A stretch of 64,000 nucleotides of DNA from an uncultured Candidatus Melainabacteria bacterium (GCA_934754775.1 CAKVIM010000009.1:1-64000); one strand, 5' to 3'; shown: positions 55,001 to 62,906, numbered from the stretch's first letter. Notes: a model not told the origin generated them from the letters alone. Made by a program: numbers and translations.

Positions 55001-55611
55001 TCAGAGATATATTCACCATCTCTACGAACTTGCGGCAATACACATTCGGATAATGCGTAAATACGGAAATCACTATGCAACATATTAGGTGCAAACCATT
55101 GTGCATTATCGCTGTTAGGGCAAGCGAAACCTAAACGTGTTACTCCATTCTTATCTAAGTAAACGCTACATCCAAGAGCCTGAAGCTCTTCGACATTAAA
55201 ACCTGGTTTTCTGAAATACGTCAACACCTGCTGAGGTGCAACCTTCTCACGATAATCAAAGCCATTGTCTAAAATGTCGGCACCCATTCCTGCCAAGTCT
55301 ACCAACTCTTTACACATCTGCTTCAATTCGGCACCAAGCATAGGTCGATTACTTACATCTGCCAACAACTCCAAGACTCCAAACCCCTCGTGTCCGTTTT
55401 CAGTATTGCGCCATTTTTTTACAGGTGTGTCATACAATCCTCCCTTCTTATTCGTATACACGATGATAGGCTTCTGTGAACCATAACGAAAGCACACCTG
55501 CTGCTCAGGATCTTTCTGTTCCACAGCAGGAACAGCAACAAGAGCCATTGGCAGAGCTGCAATTTCGCTAATATAGGCATCGTGATATATAATAGAAGTT
55601 GAGAAAGTCAT
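52030..55611 (-). CDS. Primase-helicase (SF3/D5-like) replication protein
   Basis: About 1193 residues from the ATG at 55609-55611 (MTFSTSIIYHDAY); upstream codons would run into the previous gene. Walker A GGSGKST at about 791-797 with following Walker B-like VVHIEDL and a sensor region (LIISSNYALND) fits a superfamily 3 helicase. The middle (about 300-400) has a Toprim-like stretch (ADNIIFCKTIADAICTYYHL), consistent with primase activity. It ends in DKDLPF, an SSB-type tip. Central enzyme of lytic replication. Confidence 0.8.
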   Translation of the reverse strand: MTFSTSIIYHDAYISEIAALPMALVAVPAVEQKDPEQQVCFRYGSQKPIIVYTNKKGGLYDTPVKKWRNTENGHEGFGVLELLADVSNRPMLGAELKQMCKELVDLAGMGADILDNGFDYREKVAPQQVLTYFRKPGFNVEELQALGCSVYLDKNGVTRLGFACPNSDNAQWFAPNMLHSDFRIYALSECVLPQVRRDGEYISEKIISTPFNPLFVCFADADEKTGCVFRPGMPGFTNVVFSKNEDITTTKVGRWLGGDKVFIRSLELRSKNKVGQYTGYLDALKEFGLTEDHRPLKEMWHVKENGKQELITVSMEPHEIKADNIIFCKTIADAICTYYHLNALSASYPNSKDYAGKAYHVCFNYASTSFSAHQYSKMHGFAHRIYTLFPNDSASIREARMIGKKYREIYRAALPEAFFDVSGHCSRSRIFQHAVNSVRDFFLVFKMDKEQAFTSDYDINRFFLSSIISALPSSPLKHVAKKDKNGETKDDYWVVNAATIWEFMASEGYCRVVENKDSIDKVGRFYHLDFPFFDELDRKSMVSATRQCLREYAKTVARPDSTDFEKLCDAIEKAREISDKTIDGLPLQEIDYRAAYNEKLDYFYYRNCALRITPDSIQPVAYNSLNHFVNRSEVLPWDYHTPFLGNNVPFTIEENPEYRKRKEQIETWQSQKTEDGKPVYTEEQIKAEEDRLEAWAKVYRWKFDFRGRPLKDWWPPLLVLRGFANEYWQEEKKRKHRGENLTEDQIAIVDAHLANLLFCLARPLFRYHGNSSYCAPYLMENSIQQGQRAQGGSGKSTFVNTFMGCCGYILTVDAKNIIPTKEVSFAFSELIPRHHRVVHIEDLKEKQNMQTFYNYVTRGFKYQRKFENPITLPHEEAPGLIISSNYALNDMSNSTTRRFPLCGFSDRFCGENVLKSQRARYPVEIMKDFTPNPEDLSASSRNQIAYICAIGVQMIMRYNSIINIPTEQAIERSEEKEYGKSFMEWQKDFFARMEDKQMYGVPIDIDSCFVEYMDFVNTSEKRESVYSPDSFRKKVEIFCNDHNMVVNPPQIRQRSDGSFVHTFKAGTFRLKAWKIQSYFVGKEWENDPTVHAKKIREIEDSKVIFIYKADDPDIPSDYEEQKRRYKAFIAKGVDPDPILDEDGNPYELTDEERERWKAYTDFKQGKRSSGFSGVLPAGDGSMVSKLNDKDLPF

Positions 55612-55646
55612 AACGTTTACTAACCTTACGAAAAGTTGTTTTTTAT

Positions 55647-56078
55647 TTATAGATTTATAACCTTGGACAATGAGCAACGTTCTACTTCGGTTGCCTTGCC
55701 ATATTTTTTTAGAAGATGGTCGAGGAGTAGAACCAAAGAAGAAAACGACATAAAATCAGAATTGAAATCTATCAGTTCAACCTCGATTCTATGCGTATTG
55801 CTGGAATAGCGAATAGGCAAAATCAACTCTTTAGTTATCTTATAGTCTTTAGCTATGCCATAAGATTTCAATTTAGCTACCATGAGGTCGAATATCCAGG
55901 TGGTCCACCTCATTTCTGCATACGCAAAAATAAAAGTAGGATTAGGATAGTTAGAGCAAGGCTTAGTTATGAAGGCATAATAAACCTTTCGCTCTAAGTC
56001 TTCTACATTGCACCTATTGCGCTTATCTATTCGATTGCCTGCCCATTTTTTCTTTGGCTTCGTAGTTTTCTCTTCCAT
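55647..56078 (-). CDS. Hypothetical early protein
   Basis: 143 residues from ATG at 56076-56078 (MEEKTTKPKKKWAGNRIDKR); the longer frame begins with TTG and would overlap the upstream gene. Basic N-terminus, then a mixed domain. Second gene of the early replication operon. Function unknown. Confidence 0.58.
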   Translation of the reverse strand: MEEKTTKPKKKWAGNRIDKRNRCNVEDLERKVYYAFITKPCSNYPNPTFIFAYAEMRWTTWIFDLMVAKLKSYGIAKDYKITKELILPIRYSSNTHRIEVELIDFNSDFMSFSSLVLLLDHLLKKYGKATEVERCSLSKVINL

Positions 56079-56107
56079 CGTAATAAAGTCGTTTTCGCAA
56101 CTATATC

Positions 56108-56539
56108 TTAGTTGCCAAGTTTGCAATATTCAGTCAATATCGACTTAATACCGCGTTTTTCCCAATTTTGCCAATCTTCATCTATAAATCGGCGCTTTAC
56201 TGTGATCTGACTTGTCATACCTGCATCACACATATAATTGTAAAATTCGCCTTTAGGAATTTTCAAATCTTCAATCAGCGCCATAAAAGACCGCTTATCT
56301 TTACGCCATGTCTCCAGTTCTGGATGCAACTTGGCGAAACCGTCCTTCAAGGCATCGACTCCTGTTATCATCCATTGCTTAAAACCGATGTAAAACAGTC
56401 GATTGCGAAACGTAGATATATTAAAGCCATGCTGCGCCATGGTGGCAAACAACATGCTTCGTTCAGTGTCAAGCAACGTCTTACTATCGAGCGTAGTACA
56501 AGGCGTAAAAACTCTATCAAAAAAACCTTTTTTCAACAT
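56108..56539 (-). CDS. Hypothetical early protein, first gene of the replication operon
   Basis: 143 residues, helical, with basic stretches (TWRKDKRSFMALIEDLKIPK) that could include a DNA-binding helix pair (GEFYNYMCDAGMTSQITVKR). It lies directly after the early-class promoter. Function unknown. Confidence 0.6.
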   Translation of the reverse strand: MLKKGFFDRVFTPCTTLDSKTLLDTERSMLFATMAQHGFNISTFRNRLFYIGFKQWMITGVDALKDGFAKLHPELETWRKDKRSFMALIEDLKIPKGEFYNYMCDAGMTSQITVKRRFIDEDWQNWEKRGIKSILTEYCKLGN

Positions 56540-56558
56540 ATTTTAGCTATCTTTGTGG

Positions 56559-56611
56559 CAAAGATATACAAATAAAACGACAATAAACTTAAATTCATAT
56601 ATTAAATATTT
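56559..56611 (-). promoter_or_regulatory. Early-class promoter/operator of the replication operon
   Basis: On the minus strand TATCTTTG (56566-56559), with the 23-bp AT-rich element at 56589-56611, 22 bp upstream. Identical element and spacing at 33123-33175. The divergent regulator gene starts at 56751. Confidence 0.75.
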
Positions 56612-56750
56612 GATATTAATATTTCTTAACTACATAATAATATTATCAACATATTTAATATACTCGCTATCTTCGTATAATACAAGCAAAAAATGTAGAA
56701 AACGTTAGAAAACAACTATATTATACACCATAAAAATCAATAACACAACT

Positions 56751-57401
56751 ATGAAGAAATTTAAGTTTGACACGACTGTCTTTAAGAAATGGATAGACAT
56801 GAATAGGCTATCCCGGTCGAAGGTTATCAATGCGATTGGGCAACGTGACGCTAATAAGGTTGGACGTTGGGAACTCGGACAGGTTATAGCTACTGAAGAC
56901 CTGTTGGCTCTTTGTAACTGCTACAACCTGCAGTTTACCGATTTTCTAATAGAAATGGATAGTGACGACATTCCCATAGAGACGTTGCTACCTGAAGTAA
57001 TGAAGCAAAGACGAAAAACGATTGATAGTCCGTCGATTGTAGAGATGGCTACTCAATCTCTTACTGCCGACGACCTTACTATTGCTCGTCTATCTCTCGA
57101 ATACGAGAAAAAGATTAATGATATAACCAGAATTAACACAGAATATATCAAAGAGCAAACGGCAAGTTTCCAATATCAGCGCGACAAACTCGTAAGGCAG
57201 CACTCTTCGCAGATTAACAGTCTTAATGACACAATCGACACGCTACAAGATGTTATCAGTCAGCAGAAAGAAACTATTGCCACTCTTGAAGCTTTAGTCT
57301 TGAAGCAAAAAAACATCAAGCAAGGCAAACCAGAGACGGTAAACGATCCTCTGATAATACCTACCTCAAAGAAAAGAGGAAGGAAGTCAACTAATATTTG
57401 A
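56751..57401 (+). CDS. XRE-type helix-turn-helix regulator with coiled coil
   Basis: 216 residues. Residues about 8-65 form an HTH (FKKWIDMNRLSRSKVINAIG, then VGRWELGQVIATEDLLALCN) like Cro/CI-type repressors. Residues about 110-185 are a coiled coil (SLNDTIDTLQDVISQQKETI), and the tail ends in KKRGRKS, an AT-hook-like basic end. It is the only transcriptional regulator recognised here and is divergent from the early replication operon, the usual place of a lysis-lysogeny switch. Confidence 0.78.
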   Translation: MKKFKFDTTVFKKWIDMNRLSRSKVINAIGQRDANKVGRWELGQVIATEDLLALCNCYNLQFTDFLIEMDSDDIPIETLLPEVMKQRRKTIDSPSIVEMATQSLTADDLTIARLSLEYEKKINDITRINTEYIKEQTASFQYQRDKLVRQHSSQINSLNDTIDTLQDVISQQKETIATLEALVLKQKNIKQGKPETVNDPLIIPTSKKRGRKSTNI

Positions 57402-57420
57402 ACTCGGACGATAACAAAAT

Positions 57421-57460
57421 GAAAGAGCCTGCTAATTGATGGCAGACTCTTTCTGAATTT
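57421..57460. terminator. Bidirectional intrinsic terminator
   Basis: GAAAGAG (57421-57427) pairs with CTCTTTC (57447-57453), with CTGC/GCAG inside, then a T-run rightward. Overlaps the stop of the leftward gene at 57432 and ends the regulator gene. Confidence 0.8.
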
Positions 57461-58151
57461 TTTCTAATTTCCTTTGTGCGTTAATGGCAGCATTCATTAA
57501 TGCAAGATGACGACCTGACGATATCAAGGTCATTTCAGGCGAGACGGATGGATAATCGCAAGATATCACATACTCGCCATTATAGAGAAAGAATGTAGGC
57601 ATGGTATCGGGAGTAGAACCGCTGTTGTCGTGCGGACTACGAACAATTTTTAGCTTCAATATTCTCATCAAGCTATCTACAGATATCACTGGCAACGCTA
57701 AACGCTGCTTCTCTGCTTGCACCGCAGACAAAAAAGCCTTACTGTATTTATTGACATTTTTTGAGCCGTTTTTATAGCGTGGCTTATCTGTTGGCTTACC
57801 TGCCTTATATACTCTATTGACTGCATCTTTATATGGCGAATCAAATTCGGTACGAATCTGACCATCAGCCATCGACTTTACATTCATCGTAACTTGCGGT
57901 TTGAATACTCTCACACCATCAATAGGCTCACCTTCTTTCCATCGCTCTATCTGCACGTGGTCCGGATCTTTAAACACAAGCCACTCTACTCCACCAGTAA
58001 AGCCTTCGGGTGACATAAAAAACTCAATTGCTCCCATATTCTTAGCATAGACAGCAGCTCTTCTTTCTGCCTTCTTGCATTCACTCCAAAACTTAGTGAG
58101 CAACTTTCCTACCTCCGATTCTACAGGAGTTACATAACAGAATTTTGACAT
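57432..58151 (-). CDS. Hypothetical protein
   Basis: 239 residues, basic (KPRYKNGSKNVNKYSKAFLS). No membrane segment. Last gene of a three-gene leftward unit with 58169 and 58611. Function unknown. Confidence 0.6.
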   Translation of the reverse strand: MSKFCYVTPVESEVGKLLTKFWSECKKAERRAAVYAKNMGAIEFFMSPEGFTGGVEWLVFKDPDHVQIERWKEGEPIDGVRVFKPQVTMNVKSMADGQIRTEFDSPYKDAVNRVYKAGKPTDKPRYKNGSKNVNKYSKAFLSAVQAEKQRLALPVISVDSLMRILKLKIVRSPHDNSGSTPDTMPTFFLYNGEYVISCDYPSVSPEMTLISSGRHLALMNAAINAQRKLEKIQKESAIN

Positions 58152-58168
58152 ATTGTTTTTGTTTTTAA

Positions 58169-58633
58169 TTATTCGAGATTGTTATCATCATCATCCATGG
58201 TAGCACCACCCGTCTGTTCCATTTCCAAGAGCCAAGAGTTATCAGGACGATTGGTAAATCTGTCTGTCACGTAGAGCACAGGTTCACCTGTAACCGTCGT
58301 GGAGAAAATAAAACCTTCATCAGCCAATTTGGCAAGATAAATCTTCAATGGGTCGCCGTTGGTACACACATAAGCCTTAAAGAAAGCACGAAGTTTAGCC
58401 TCTGTGAATTGATAGCACATAGGTTCACGCTCATTACAAGGCTTGAACCGTTCGACGAAACATTCCACGCGTTGATCTACATAGAAGTTCAAGACAGGAT
58501 AGTCTACCGATAGTTCTGCCAATGCTACGACAGGAAAATACTCTCTATCCTCATCTTCACTTATAGGAATAGGCTCGTTACCCAAAGTGGCGACATCAAA
58601 CTCTATACGTTTATTTTTTCTTCGTCTTACCAT
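58169..58633 (-). CDS. Hypothetical protein
   Basis: 154 residues, with a basic start (MVRRRKNKRIEF) and an acidic end (DDDDNN). Overlaps the spanin-like gene by 23 bp. Possibly winged-helix-like (YQFTEAKLRAFFKAYV), but not clearly so. Confidence 0.55.
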   Translation of the reverse strand: MVRRRKNKRIEFDVATLGNEPIPISEDEDREYFPVVALAELSVDYPVLNFYVDQRVECFVERFKPCNEREPMCYQFTEAKLRAFFKAYVCTNGDPLKIYLAKLADEGFIFSTTVTGEPVLYVTDRFTNRPDNSWLLEMEQTGGATMDDDDNNLE

Positions 58634-59201
58634 CAGGATCGAACTTAAATAATAGTAAAATTACGATAACCAACAGACAAATCTTCGTGATAAAATTCAA
58701 GACTGGCAATAATGCCGACTCCGTATTTTCTTTAATTTTTTCTTTATCATTCAATTTTTCATCATGTGTTGCGTTCAATCCGCTATTATAAGTTTGTTTA
58801 CTCTTATCAACTTCGTTTATAGATGTCTGCTTATTAGTATCGTTCTCAGTCTCGGTCTCTTTATTACGGTGCCTCTCGATAGTGTTATTCACCACGGTAT
58901 TTGTCTCGCGGGCAATCTCCTTGCCTTCTGCATCGAGCGTTATAACCGTAGTTCTATCTACGTTTCTTTCTCGTGACGAAGAGTCCAGGGCAAAAACTCG
59001 GCATTTTTTTACCGATTCAATAATAGAGGACTGCACACGCAGCAGACTATCCATAGTCTGTTGAATGCTCCATGCTACAGAGTTATCCAGCACTACCCTA
59101 CTCTGCTCAGTCGTTACACTTCGCTTAGTTCTGCAACTAACAAAAAACAGAATGAGGATAAGTAAACATGTCAACATGTAACCATACTTACATTTTTTCA
59201 T
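58611..59201 (-). CDS. Spanin-like lipoprotein with C-terminal transmembrane segment
   Basis: 196 residues. N-terminal lipoprotein signal with lipobox ending FFVSC (Cys23), a charged, Ser/Thr- and Asn-rich periplasmic body, and a single transmembrane helix at about 168-187 (NFITKICLLVIVILLLFKF) followed by DPDGKTKKK. An outer-membrane lipid anchor plus an inner-membrane helix in one chain is the layout of unimolecular spanins, which fuse the two membranes at lysis. It is not next to the holin gene. Confidence 0.65.
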   Translation of the reverse strand: MKKCKYGYMLTCLLILILFFVSCRTKRSVTTEQSRVVLDNSVAWSIQQTMDSLLRVQSSIIESVKKCRVFALDSSSRERNVDRTTVITLDAEGKEIARETNTVVNNTIERHRNKETETENDTNKQTSINEVDKSKQTYNSGLNATHDEKLNDKEKIKENTESALLPVLNFITKICLLVIVILLLFKFDPDGKTKKK

Positions 59202-59226
59202 ATATTCATTATTTTATGTTTTGCTG

Positions 59227-59234
59227 CAAATATA
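59227..59234 (-). promoter_or_regulatory. -7 box before the spanin-like gene
   Basis: TATATTTG on the minus strand, 26 bp before the ATG. Confidence 0.5.
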
Positions 59235-59342
59235 AGATAATTAATTCATATTAATATAGTTTCACATTATCATTAATCTATATTTTAATATTTTTATACT
59301 TTTAGCAAAATATGAGAGCATAAAAACATGCAAAACATAAAA

Positions 59343-59371
59343 AAGGTGGTATACTCTACATATACCACCTT
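59343..59371 (-). terminator. Intrinsic terminator of the lipoprotein gene
   Basis: Perfect 11-bp arms (AAGGTGGTATA and its complement at 59361-59371) followed on the minus strand by a T-run. Confidence 0.85.
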
Positions 59372-59399
59372 ACTATCTAAGCTGTTAGCAACTAACTAT

Positions 59400-59810
59400 T
59401 TATATCTTCGGATGTACATCCTTGCCTATGGTCCAGGTTATAGGAGTGTGAAAATCTTGTGTCTCTGTATCTATATAGCCTATTTTGAATATCACCACGC
59501 TAATATAGTCATACCATCCTCGCTCTATCCACTCTGCTTTCAATGCGTCAAGGGTCTCCCCTACTCTATCAGGATCTACAAAACCATAAACATTAATCAA
59601 CTTGTCATATTGCGCCAGAGCTTTAGTAACTTCTTCTGTTAGCATGTCTGCAGTAAAAGGAGCATCTTGTTTAAGGTCTATCATATATATTTTTGCAAAG
59701 CTGCGGTATTTGTAGTTATTGCTGTCATCATCATCCGAACAGCTCACGAAGACCAAACAACTAAATATCATGGCTATCATAGTCAAGCCAATAGACAATT
59801 TCTTTTTCAT
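59400..59810 (-). CDS. Probable surface-exposed lipoprotein
   Basis: 136 residues. Signal peptide with lipobox VFVSC (Cys24) directly followed by SDDDD, the export signal that sends lipoproteins to the outer face of the outer membrane in Bacteroidetes. The remaining 105 residues are a small soluble domain. Located just downstream of the initiator gene with its own terminator. A phage or plasmid surface lipoprotein often blocks re-infection; that role is inference. Confidence 0.75.
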   Translation of the reverse strand: MKKKLSIGLTMIAMIFSCLVFVSCSDDDDSNNYKYRSFAKIYMIDLKQDAPFTADMLTEEVTKALAQYDKLINVYGFVDPDRVGETLDALKAEWIERGWYDYISVVIFKIGYIDTETQDFHTPITWTIGKDVHPKI

Positions 59811-59824
59811 AATCAGTTACTTTT

Positions 59825-61303
59825 TTAATTTTTAATAATACGATATCTCAATATAAATTTTCCATAATGCTTTGTTAGGCTTGCCTTAAATATTTGCAGG
59901 AACTCGCCTTCAATCTTATCGCGGACCTCTATAGATGGCACCTGAAGCGTCAATACCCTGGTGGTATCATCCCAACTTTCAAGGCGCAACTTGCCAAACA
60001 CATCACGAGCCACATCGTCACTAACCTTACTGCAGAGGTCTTGCACGCAACGGACCCAAAGGTCGGTTCCTGCATCATTAAAGAGAGACAACTGACGAGG
60101 CGACTTCGTAGGTATCGCAACATTCGTTTGTTCTTTGTTAGCCCAATTTTTAAGCAAAGTCATAACATAAGCTGCAACATCATCAGGTTGGGTACGTTCT
60201 ACGAGCTTCCACACATCTTTATAGCCGTAATCTATAAATGCGTTAAGCAGATTGTCTGGAATGTTCATTATCAGTTCCTCCAACTCCTTGACCTGCAAAT
60301 CTGGGCAACGTTTTTTCAACGATCCTATAAATTTGCGAACTGAAGTTGACCTGTGTACTATCATATTTCGCGCATTACCCAAATCTGAGCGCTTGATGAT
60401 AAACTCTATCAGATCAGGATTGCCCTTAGCTTCTTTTGGCGACTTATACACTAATTTTCCAGCTTGCCTATAGAGTAGCTTATAGCTAAAAACTATTTCC
60501 GATTGGTTTTGCAGACTCATGTCTTCAAGATCTTGCTGCGCAGCATCCAAAATCTTAGTGCGGAAGTGAGAGAACTTAGGATATTGCACAGTTCTTTCGC
60601 CAGTCGTCTTGTCTACCTGTACAAAACCGAGATATTCCTTCAGCTCATCAATAGAAACACGCGCCACCATCCTATTCTGCGAGACGTAACGCATCAAATA
60701 CAAGTATAATCGAGGTGTCACTCGTTTTGATGAATATCGAGCTATCAGAGCAAGATGGTTAATATAACCTTTCGACATGTCGAAAACGTAAGTAGCAACA
60801 TCAGGATTTATCTTAACGTCTATATATCCAAGACTTCTGTCTACAGCCTGTGTCACACCTTTATCGTCAACATAATGATACTTGTTAAGCGAATTAGGAA
60901 CGGTCATCTTACTAAACATGTGCAGCCAATCAGTCAATCCTCCACCAGCTTTAGGAACTTTTAAAGTGAAATTAAAGATTTCTTCTACAGCTTCTTTAAT
61001 AGAGCCATAATTACTATCTAATACAGCCAAATCAGATAGCTTTATTTTGATGGAAGGAAGACCTTCTGCAAAATCCCTCTCCGAAAATAAAGCGTTGGGA
61101 TATACTGCATCTTTATCTCTATGCTCAGCAAAAAACTTAGTCATATAGTTCTGCAGATGAGAGCTCACCATAAACATTATATCCTGCTGCAACAACGAGA
61201 AATCAGCACCAAAGGTAGAGAAGGCAAAAGGTGTGTTTATCCACCTCTCGTCGCTAAGGTCTGCCTTAACGAGTGCTTTTGCTTTATTATTCTTTTTCGC
61301 CAT
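59825..61303 (-). CDS. rep: Rep_3-family plasmid replication initiator
   Basis: 492 residues; binds iterons and opens the origin. Two winged-helix-like regions are visible: about 15-170 (FSLLQQDIMFMVSSHLQNYM, SIKIKLSDLAVLDSNYGSIK) and about 180-300 (KRVTPRLYLYLMRYVSQNRM, ARVSIDELKEYLGF), as in RepA/RepE. The C-terminal half is longer than usual and helical. It lies next to two iteron arrays, one directly upstream of its start, consistent with self-repression. Confidence 0.85.
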   Translation of the reverse strand: MAKKNNKAKALVKADLSDERWINTPFAFSTFGADFSLLQQDIMFMVSSHLQNYMTKFFAEHRDKDAVYPNALFSERDFAEGLPSIKIKLSDLAVLDSNYGSIKEAVEEIFNFTLKVPKAGGGLTDWLHMFSKMTVPNSLNKYHYVDDKGVTQAVDRSLGYIDVKINPDVATYVFDMSKGYINHLALIARYSSKRVTPRLYLYLMRYVSQNRMVARVSIDELKEYLGFVQVDKTTGERTVQYPKFSHFRTKILDAAQQDLEDMSLQNQSEIVFSYKLLYRQAGKLVYKSPKEAKGNPDLIEFIIKRSDLGNARNMIVHRSTSVRKFIGSLKKRCPDLQVKELEELIMNIPDNLLNAFIDYGYKDVWKLVERTQPDDVAAYVMTLLKNWANKEQTNVAIPTKSPRQLSLFNDAGTDLWVRCVQDLCSKVSDDVARDVFGKLRLESWDDTTRVLTLQVPSIEVRDKIEGEFLQIFKASLTKHYGKFILRYRIIKN

Positions 61304-61323
61304 AATCGTAGTCTTAATATAAT

Positions 61324-61408
61324 ATCTATACTTTTGTTCCCTTATATCTATACTTTTGGTTCCCTACATCTATATATTTGTTCCCCTACATCTATACTTT
61401 TGTTCCCC
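61324..61408 (+). repeat. Iteron array 1 (four repeats, 22-bp period)
   Basis: Units start at 61324, 61346, 61368 and 61390 with consensus ATCTATACTTTTGTTCCC(C); one has an extra G. Lies directly upstream of the initiator gene. Confidence 0.92.
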
Positions 61409-61564
61409 TGCACGTTCGTAATATAATGGTTTTCAATATATTACAAACACCCAATAACTATAATATATAAGTATATAAATAGAAGAGGAGAGTCTTTTTA
61501 ATATTTATAATTATATTTAGAGTAGTGTTCAACTCGCTTATATCCAATACATTACAAGTTTTTT
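61409..61564. other. AT-rich core of the plasmid replication origin
   Basis: 155 bp of AT-rich DNA without a gene, between the two oppositely oriented iteron arrays; the likely unwinding element. Confidence 0.7.
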
Positions 61565-61649
61565 GGGGAACATTTATATAGATATAGGGGAACACTTATA
61601 TAGATGTTGGGGAACACTTATATAGATGTTGGGGAACACTTATATAGAT
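61565..61649 (-). repeat. Iteron array 2 (four repeats, inverted)
   Basis: Units start at 61565, 61587, 61609 and 61631, each GGGGAACA-type, the reverse complement of array 1 words, again at 22-bp period. The last unit overlaps the end of 61640-61927. Confidence 0.92.
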
Positions 61650-61927
61650 ATAGCCTCTTTTATCAGACTGTGAAGAAATTCCTGAAGAGATATATCTTTA
61701 TCGTTACAGATATTCTTTAGTTTTTTTCTCTCTTCTGGAGTCACCATCACCTGCACAGGACGCATTGTCAGACGTTCCTCCGCAGTCAACACCGCTTTCT
61801 TGTTTCTGCGTTGTGGCACCTTCTTGTCTTCTGACAAACCTGCCATTATGCTTTGTCTGTCACTCATATTTCCATCGAGCGCTTGATTTAAAGCGCTGTC
61901 ATCAAAGTTTTTCTTTTTTATTGGCAT
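61640..61927 (-). CDS. Ribbon-helix-helix protein, probable ParB-type partner
   Basis: 95 residues. The C-terminal half (RPVQVMVTPEERKKLKNICN, then DISLQEFLHSLIKEA) is a ribbon-helix-helix DNA-binding pattern; the N-terminal half is basic and flexible. It is 18 bp downstream of parA, the normal place for a centromere-binding partner (ParG/Omega-like). Confidence 0.75.
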   Translation of the reverse strand: MPIKKKNFDDSALNQALDGNMSDRQSIMAGLSEDKKVPQRRNKKAVLTAEERLTMRPVQVMVTPEERKKLKNICNDKDISLQEFLHSLIKEAISI

Positions 61928-61945
61928 AGTCTTATAGTTTTTCTA

Positions 61946-62815
61946 TTATTTTTTTGCTGTTAATTTTTGGGCAACTAAAGTATAATCTATAGCTGCAGGG
62001 CAATAAGGATAATCATCATAAACAGAATGATTGTACTTCTGGCTATCGGCAACCTTTGAACAGATTCGGATGCCTGGCTCAAATATAAATAGCTTCTGAT
62101 CATTCTTTTTATCCTTATTTTCCTCTTCCTCTTTATCAAATCTATCATGTAACAATTGCAAGAGCTCACCTGTAATCTTTGTTCGTTTATCGAGCATCAC
62201 GGGCAATAATACCGCAAGGTTAAGATCTGTATTTAGCCCGTCGATGTTTACCTCCTTAAATACATTCAGAATCTCGCCCAAGCCTCTAACGCTCAGAGCT
62301 TGCATCTGTACAGGTATCAGCAACGAAGATGCTGCCACCATGGCATTGTATGTGTTCATACTTAAAGCAGGAGGACAATCTATAAGCACATAATCAAAAT
62401 CATCAAATACTGATTTCAATCCTTCGCCAGTCTTGTCGTCTATAGAACCATCCTGTATACAACGAGCGAGAACGTAATAAGCACGTTTTTTCTCACGCCA
62501 ACTACTGCCGCCAGGCAAATAATTTTCTATGTCTTGCATTTGAGCGCTGCCACAGGCTGCATACACTCCGTTGTAGCACTTATATACAGTTAATCCAGAC
62601 TGGTCGCGCATAGCGTCAAAAACGGTTCTGCAGTCACGAGGGTTCAAGCCCATGAGTGATGACAGGTTGCATTGCGGATCAATGTCTACTACCAAAATTC
62701 TGTACTTAGGATTCAAGCGAACCATTGCAGCAGCTAAGCTCTGTACTGTTGTTGTCTTGCCTACACCGCCTTTATTGTTCACAACGGCAAATATCTCTTT
62801 TAATTCGTGTTTCAT
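61946..62815 (-). CDS. parA: ParA-type partition ATPase
   Basis: 289 residues. Walker A KGGVGKTT at 15-22 with the signature Lys, Walker A' ILVVDIDPQCNLSSLMG, Walker B-like YVLIDCPPALSMNTYNAM. ATP-driven plasmid segregation. Its -7 box ends 2 bp before the ATG, so the mRNA may be leaderless. It marks the element as an extrachromosomal plasmid prophage. Confidence 0.93.
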   Translation of the reverse strand: MKHELKEIFAVVNNKGGVGKTTTVQSLAAAMVRLNPKYRILVVDIDPQCNLSSLMGLNPRDCRTVFDAMRDQSGLTVYKCYNGVYAACGSAQMQDIENYLPGGSSWREKKRAYYVLARCIQDGSIDDKTGEGLKSVFDDFDYVLIDCPPALSMNTYNAMVAASSLLIPVQMQALSVRGLGEILNVFKEVNIDGLNTDLNLAVLLPVMLDKRTKITGELLQLLHDRFDKEEEENKDKKNDQKLFIFEPGIRICSKVADSQKYNHSVYDDYPYCPAAIDYTLVAQKLTAKK

Positions 62816-62817
62816 TG

Positions 62818-62825
62818 CAAAGATA
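62818..62825 (-). promoter_or_regulatory. -7 box immediately before parA
   Basis: TATCTTTG on the minus strand, separated from the ATG by only two bases. Upstream 62826-62906 is very AT-rich and could hold the partition site. Confidence 0.6.
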
Positions 62826-62906
62826 ATTAATTTAATAATTTATAATTTTATGATATTATGACTTTATAATAACATGATAACGTAAAACTATAGAAATATG
62901 TATACA

